Assembly (NCBI GenBank): GCA_040904025.1
Contig: JBBDUG010000033.1
Coordinates: forward strand, 1-64,000
Length of the DNA: 64,000 bases
Origin: JBBDUG01 sp040904025
GTDB lineage: Bacteria > Patescibacteriota > Minisyncoccia > Phycocordibacterales > SW-6-46-9
Reading direction: 5' to 3'
In this document: positions 61,377 through 64,000 of the stretch, piece after piece
Numbering within the stretch: the stretch's first letter is position 1
How the letters are laid out: each line of letters begins with the position of its first letter
Program-made: the position numbers and the translations under genes
The notes under the pieces: model-generated
Databases searched by the model: none
Told to the model about the DNA's origin: nothing
Seen by the model: the letters and a program-made list of their open reading frames with translations, nothing else

Positions 61377-61707
61377 TGTGTAGGTATATAGTATCACGCC
61401 CCTCTTCATACTCCGCCTCTCGTGCTGTTGATCGTCGATATGCATCCTCAAACTTTTGTGTGTACGTATGAACCTTTCGCAAAAGAAGCCAAAGAGCAAG
61501 TGAGACGATAACCATAAACACACAAGCAACATAAAAGAGTACACGTGCCGCTTGATGCGGACCACCGAGAATGCTCCCAAATCCCAAAAGTGCCAATCCA
61601 CCGAGTACAATAATAGCAACGAGAGCCGCACTGGTAATATACCCCACGATGAGATCATGAACATACCCCCGCGCTTCTCCCGCTGGATCCTCAAGCCATT
61701 TTTTCAT
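61351..61707 (-). CDS. Small two-helix membrane protein, unknown
   Basis: About 118 residues from the ATG beginning 'MKKWLEDPAGEARG', which has GGTGAAG upstream. Two helices at about 22-46 and 54-76 are followed by a charged tail 'TYTQKFEDAYRRSTAREAEY'. No family recognised. It overlaps the BrkB-like gene, so the two are coupled. Confidence 0.65.
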   Translation of the reverse strand: MKKWLEDPAGEARGYVHDLIVGYITSAALVAIIVLGGLALLGFGSILGGPHQAARVLFYVACVFMVIVSLALWLLLRKVHTYTQKFEDAYRRSTAREAEYEEGRDTIYLHNGEKDTDN

Positions 61708-61812
61708 AACTTCACCGCGACTGTGTAAAGAAAAAAGTTTAAATAAAATCATATCTTTATCATATTATTCTCTGTTGTCTCTATAATCATACGCTGCATA
61801 TCTAACCAGGGA

Positions 61813-62628
61813 TCAATAATCAAACTCAGAAAATCCGAAGTCAAGAATACGATTATCACGATTTATCTCATCGATCTGCTCTATATCCTCCGCTTCAAGA
61901 TTCCAAGAGAGCGTCTCCCAATTATCACGTATATGCTCTCTTTTGTTCGAGCGTGGAATTGCCACCGCCCCTTTTGCAAGTATCCAATTCAATACAACCT
62001 GAGCTGTACTTACATCATATTTTTCTGCAATCTCTTTAATAACCGGCTCTTTTAAATCCGCCCCTTGTGCAAGAGGAGAATACGCAGTCAAAACAATATC
62101 TTCATTCTTGCAATATTCTAAAAGCTCCTTTTGATAGAAGGTGGGATGAAATTCAACCTGATTACACACAATATCTCCCCCGAGCTCTTTTTCATCCTCA
62201 AGATGATGGATGGTAAAGTTGGAGACACCAATGTAGCGCACTTTACCCTCGTCCCGTATCTCATGAAGTGCTTTTAGTGTATCTTCAAGAGGAATATTCC
62301 GATTCGGCCAATGAATGAGGTAGAGATCAACATAATCCGTATTGAGTAGATTGAGAGTCTGTTCTATTTCAGTCTTTACCCCTTCATAATGAAGGTTGGT
62401 ATGCCACACCTTTGAGGTGATAAATATGTCCTCACGATCAACGCTACTTTTCTCTACCGCCTCCCCTATTGCATCCTGATTCTTGTACACCGAGGCGGTA
62501 TCAATATGCCGATATCCAATATCTAAAGCTGCAGAAACCATATCAACCGCCCCCTGATCAGTTAATCTATACGTCCCCAAGCCAAGTGCGGGAATTTTAA
62601 AATCCTTTTTTCCGTGAACGTATTTCAT
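61813..62628 (-). CDS. Aldo/keto reductase
   Basis: About 271 residues, TIM barrel. The catalytic tetrad is visible: Asp in 'GYRHIDTASVYKNQDAIGEA', Lys in 'IFITSKVWHTNLHY' and His in 'DLYLIHWPN', with Tyr in 'SVYKN'. 'AIPRSNKREHIRDNW' is the NADPH site. It reduces aldehydes or ketones; substrate unknown. ATG 62628 lies exactly 6 nt after TATAAT, so I chose it over the upstream in-frame start at 62652. Confidence 0.93.
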   Translation of the reverse strand: MKYVHGKKDFKIPALGLGTYRLTDQGAVDMVSAALDIGYRHIDTASVYKNQDAIGEAVEKSSVDREDIFITSKVWHTNLHYEGVKTEIEQTLNLLNTDYVDLYLIHWPNRNIPLEDTLKALHEIRDEGKVRYIGVSNFTIHHLEDEKELGGDIVCNQVEFHPTFYQKELLEYCKNEDIVLTAYSPLAQGADLKEPVIKEIAEKYDVSTAQVVLNWILAKGAVAIPRSNKREHIRDNWETLSWNLEAEDIEQIDEINRDNRILDFGFSEFDY

Positions 62629-62634
62629 ACCCCC

Positions 62635-62640
62635 ATTATA
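62635..62640 (-). promoter_or_regulatory. -10 box of the aldo/keto reductase gene, leaderless
   Basis: Perfect TATAAT on the minus strand, 6 nt before the ATG. Confidence 0.55.
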
Positions 62641-62644
62641 CACT

Positions 62645-63523
62645 CTACCCATTCACACACGCATTATACGCACGTACATTCTTATTATATTCTTCAATAT
62701 CACGCTCCGTCTCTTCAACCAGATCATTAAAGTCATCAACAAGTGAGTTATACGCCTCCACGTTCTCCTGATTACGGTCTTCTTCGACATCTTGCCTCAG
62801 AGCGAGTAATTGTTCTTCCCAGATCTCAAGCTGTACTTGATTCCCCCCTATTTCTTGAGAGAGTCTGCCATTAACCTGAGGACAAGCACTCTTCGGCAAT
62901 CCAAACTCCTGGACAGCAACCCATACCTCACGCCCATCATATACTCCGCGCGCAACTCCAACACCTATCTCACTAAATTTCTCATGCAGAATGTTCGCTC
63001 GATGCCCCGGAGAATTCATCCACGCCTCAACAAGATCTCGATCATTTTCAAATACACCCATTGCTAAATTCTCTCCAACGAGAATATAGTCATATCCTAC
63101 TGCTTCCACCACATCAGAAGGACCTCTCCCATCCGGACTCACATGTGCAAAATATCGCTCGTCAAGAATATCTCGCGCTTTGTTGTATGCAGCCTGTGAG
63201 AGAGTGGGGTTTTCTTTCAAAGAAAGTTGTGCATTTAATGCACGCTCTATATTTGATTCTATGATAATACCAGAGACGGTAAGTTCTGTTCCCGATATGT
63301 CTCCATCCGAGGAGACAAAAAGTGGTTCCTTGGGAACCAAAACTCTCTCTATCCTCTCTATTGTTGCGTCACGCGCCTCACCTATATTATCTGAGATACG
63401 TATATCTGTGAGAACATGTGGTGCACCGATAAAAATACGGGCCACATCTCCAAACACACCAAATTGCACCTGTATGAAGACAAGCGCTGCTGCAATTAGT
63501 ATGTAAATACTATATCGCTTCAT
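62645..63523 (-). CDS. Exported CAP (SCP/PR-1)-domain protein with coiled-coil tail
   Basis: 292 residues: a signal or anchor helix (about 5-24), a linker domain, then a CAP domain (about 85-215) with 'ERYFAHVSPDGRGPSDVVEA', 'ILVGENLAMGVF' and 'DLVEAWMNSPGHRANILHEK'. A C-terminal coiled coil of about 65 residues follows ('DDFNDLVEETERDIEEYNKN'). Cys near 'SACPQV' and 'YNACVNG' could pair. The CAP His/Glu set is present. Its biochemical role is unknown. Confidence 0.9.
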   Translation of the reverse strand: MKRYSIYILIAAALVFIQVQFGVFGDVARIFIGAPHVLTDIRISDNIGEARDATIERIERVLVPKEPLFVSSDGDISGTELTVSGIIIESNIERALNAQLSLKENPTLSQAAYNKARDILDERYFAHVSPDGRGPSDVVEAVGYDYILVGENLAMGVFENDRDLVEAWMNSPGHRANILHEKFSEIGVGVARGVYDGREVWVAVQEFGLPKSACPQVNGRLSQEIGGNQVQLEIWEEQLLALRQDVEEDRNQENVEAYNSLVDDFNDLVEETERDIEEYNKNVRAYNACVNG

Positions 63524-63555
63524 TGAAGAACATTATTAATTCTGTTCTCCATAAT

Positions 63556-63619
63556 AGTATCAGAAGATACTGTATTACAGTACTTCACTTCTTTTATATA
63601 TACTGTCATATATACTGTA
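63556..63619. repeat. Inverted and direct repeats between divergent genes
   Basis: Perfect inverted repeat AGTATC-AGAA-GATACT (63556-63571) overlaps TACTGTA-T-TACAGTA (63568-63582). It is followed by direct repeats of ATATACTGT at 63598 and 63610. TACTGT recurs three times. The spacing suggests a regulator binding region for the CAP gene and the plus-strand gene at 63646. Confidence 0.45.
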
Positions 63620-63645
63620 CGTATTAGGAACCTAACACAACCACT

Positions 63646-63837
63646 ATGCTTCCAAACACAACATATGACCTTGCCGAACAACTCTCACAAGAAAGCAAGA
63701 GTCTCTGGCGGATTGAAAATGAATATATTCAAAATGCCGAGGGAAACGGAGAACTTACCACATTCTGGAAGGAGATGAAGAAAGATAAGGAACAACACAT
63801 TACGCGCATCACAGAGCTTCTTAAGAAAGAGCTTTAA
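63646..63837 (+). CDS. Small helical protein, unknown
   Basis: 63 residues, charged and helical: 'LAEQLSQESKSLWRIENEYI' and 'DKEQHITRITELLKKEL'. No family recognised. It is divergent from the CAP-domain gene and preceded by the repeat region at 63556-63619. It could be a short regulatory or structural helix bundle. Confidence 0.6.
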   Translation: MLPNTTYDLAEQLSQESKSLWRIENEYIQNAEGNGELTTFWKEMKKDKEQHITRITELLKKEL

Positions 63838-64000
63838 CTACGACTCTATTTGAGTACCAAGGTACTCATAGCAATACCAATAATCATCATAGCTAGTGAT
63901 GTATGCATTGCATTCACTTGAATCAATTTCCCGCTTTTGATACCACAGTAAGTATGCACCAGAAGGACCCCCAGATACTCCATTGTGATTGGAATGAAAA
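63838..64000 (-). CDS. C-terminal fragment of a protein running off the window
   Basis: A minus-strand frame stays open from the window end to a TAG at 63838-63840, giving 53 codons plus a stop. It is rich in Tyr, Ser and Asp, with 'GGPSGAYLLWYQKREID' and two Cys in 'SSECNAYITSYDDYWYCYEY'. It looks like the end of an exported or surface protein, but the fragment is too short to assign. Confidence 0.45.
   Translation of the reverse strand, partial: FHSNHNGVSGGPSGAYLLWYQKREIDSSECNAYITSYDDYWYCYEYLGTQIES

Noticed and set aside
60540..61694. 384-codon version of the BrkB-like protein.
   Set aside because: The first 106 codons overlap the coding frame of the preceding small membrane protein and do not fit the family N-terminus.
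1..64000. CRISPR array, insertion sequence, prophage or attachment sites.
   Set aside because: No regularly spaced repeats, transposase, integrase or phage structural genes were seen on either strand.

Overview
The window looks like a chromosome segment of a Patescibacteria/CPR bacterium, most likely in the Parcubacteria (Paceibacteria) group. This is inferred from gene content; no ribosomal RNA is present to place it. The evidence is: reduced aminoacyl-tRNA synthetases (ValRS, PheS and PheT lack their usual appendages); a series of CPR-type 'T4SS pilin' proteins, some fused to PKD domains; a DUF8128-like protein; a split transketolase; a TreT-like trehalose synthase; small coiled-coil hypotheticals; and standard stop codons, with TGA used as a stop. 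Most genes are on the minus strand and tightly packed, often with ATGA or TAATG overlaps.

Layout. 1-1909: ATP-grasp ligase plus methyltransferase, and tRNA-Lys. 2.0-4.1 kb: an isolated plus-strand SPFH protein/membrane partner operon. 4.1-14.9 kb: a long minus-strand run of DUF8128 protein, mltG, metallo-beta-lactamase-like pseudoenzyme, small membrane protein, gyrA, methyltransferase, solute-binding protein and five pilin-like proteins. 14.9-18.6 kb: plus-strand valS, PrsW-like protease, Hsp20 and a candidate structured RNA. 18.6-34.8 kb: mostly minus strand, with a sigma region 4/HARE-HTH regulator, leuS carrying a Nudix insertion, ychF, gyrB, alr-pheS-pheT, tRNA-Thr, rpsB-tsf, prfA and rpmE. 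35.3-38.8 kb: an exported beta-rich protein, a lytic transglycosylase and rplY. 38.9-54.8 kb: central carbon genes (aldolase, PfkB kinase, TreT, transketolase halves, rpe, rpiB, FAD oxidase, gap, malic enzyme, NDH-2), with a candidate small RNA near 50.4 kb. 54.8-64 kb: nth, two ECF sigma factors with envelope partners, VKOR, Kef-type antiporter, BrkB-like protein, aldo/keto reductase and a CAP-domain protein.

The metabolic genes fit a fermentative cell running the non-oxidative pentose phosphate pathway and lower glycolysis. They would use GAPDH, malic enzyme, a lactate/glycolate-type FAD oxidase and NDH-2 to balance redox. Surface genes (pilin-like proteins, PKD proteins, MltG, lytic transglycosylase, CAP protein, Gmad2/GerMN protein, ECF sigma factors) suggest heavy investment in the envelope. 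Two expression styles coexist. At least eleven units, mostly housekeeping, have a -10 hexamer only 6-7 nt before ATG, which implies leaderless mRNA. A few isolated genes of unknown function instead have a leader, mostly with a Shine-Dalgarno sequence, and their own intrinsic terminators.

The most unusual items are the LeuRS-Nudix fusion, the leaderless promoter pattern, the three candidate noncoding RNAs, and the pilin/PKD/solute-binding-protein cluster.
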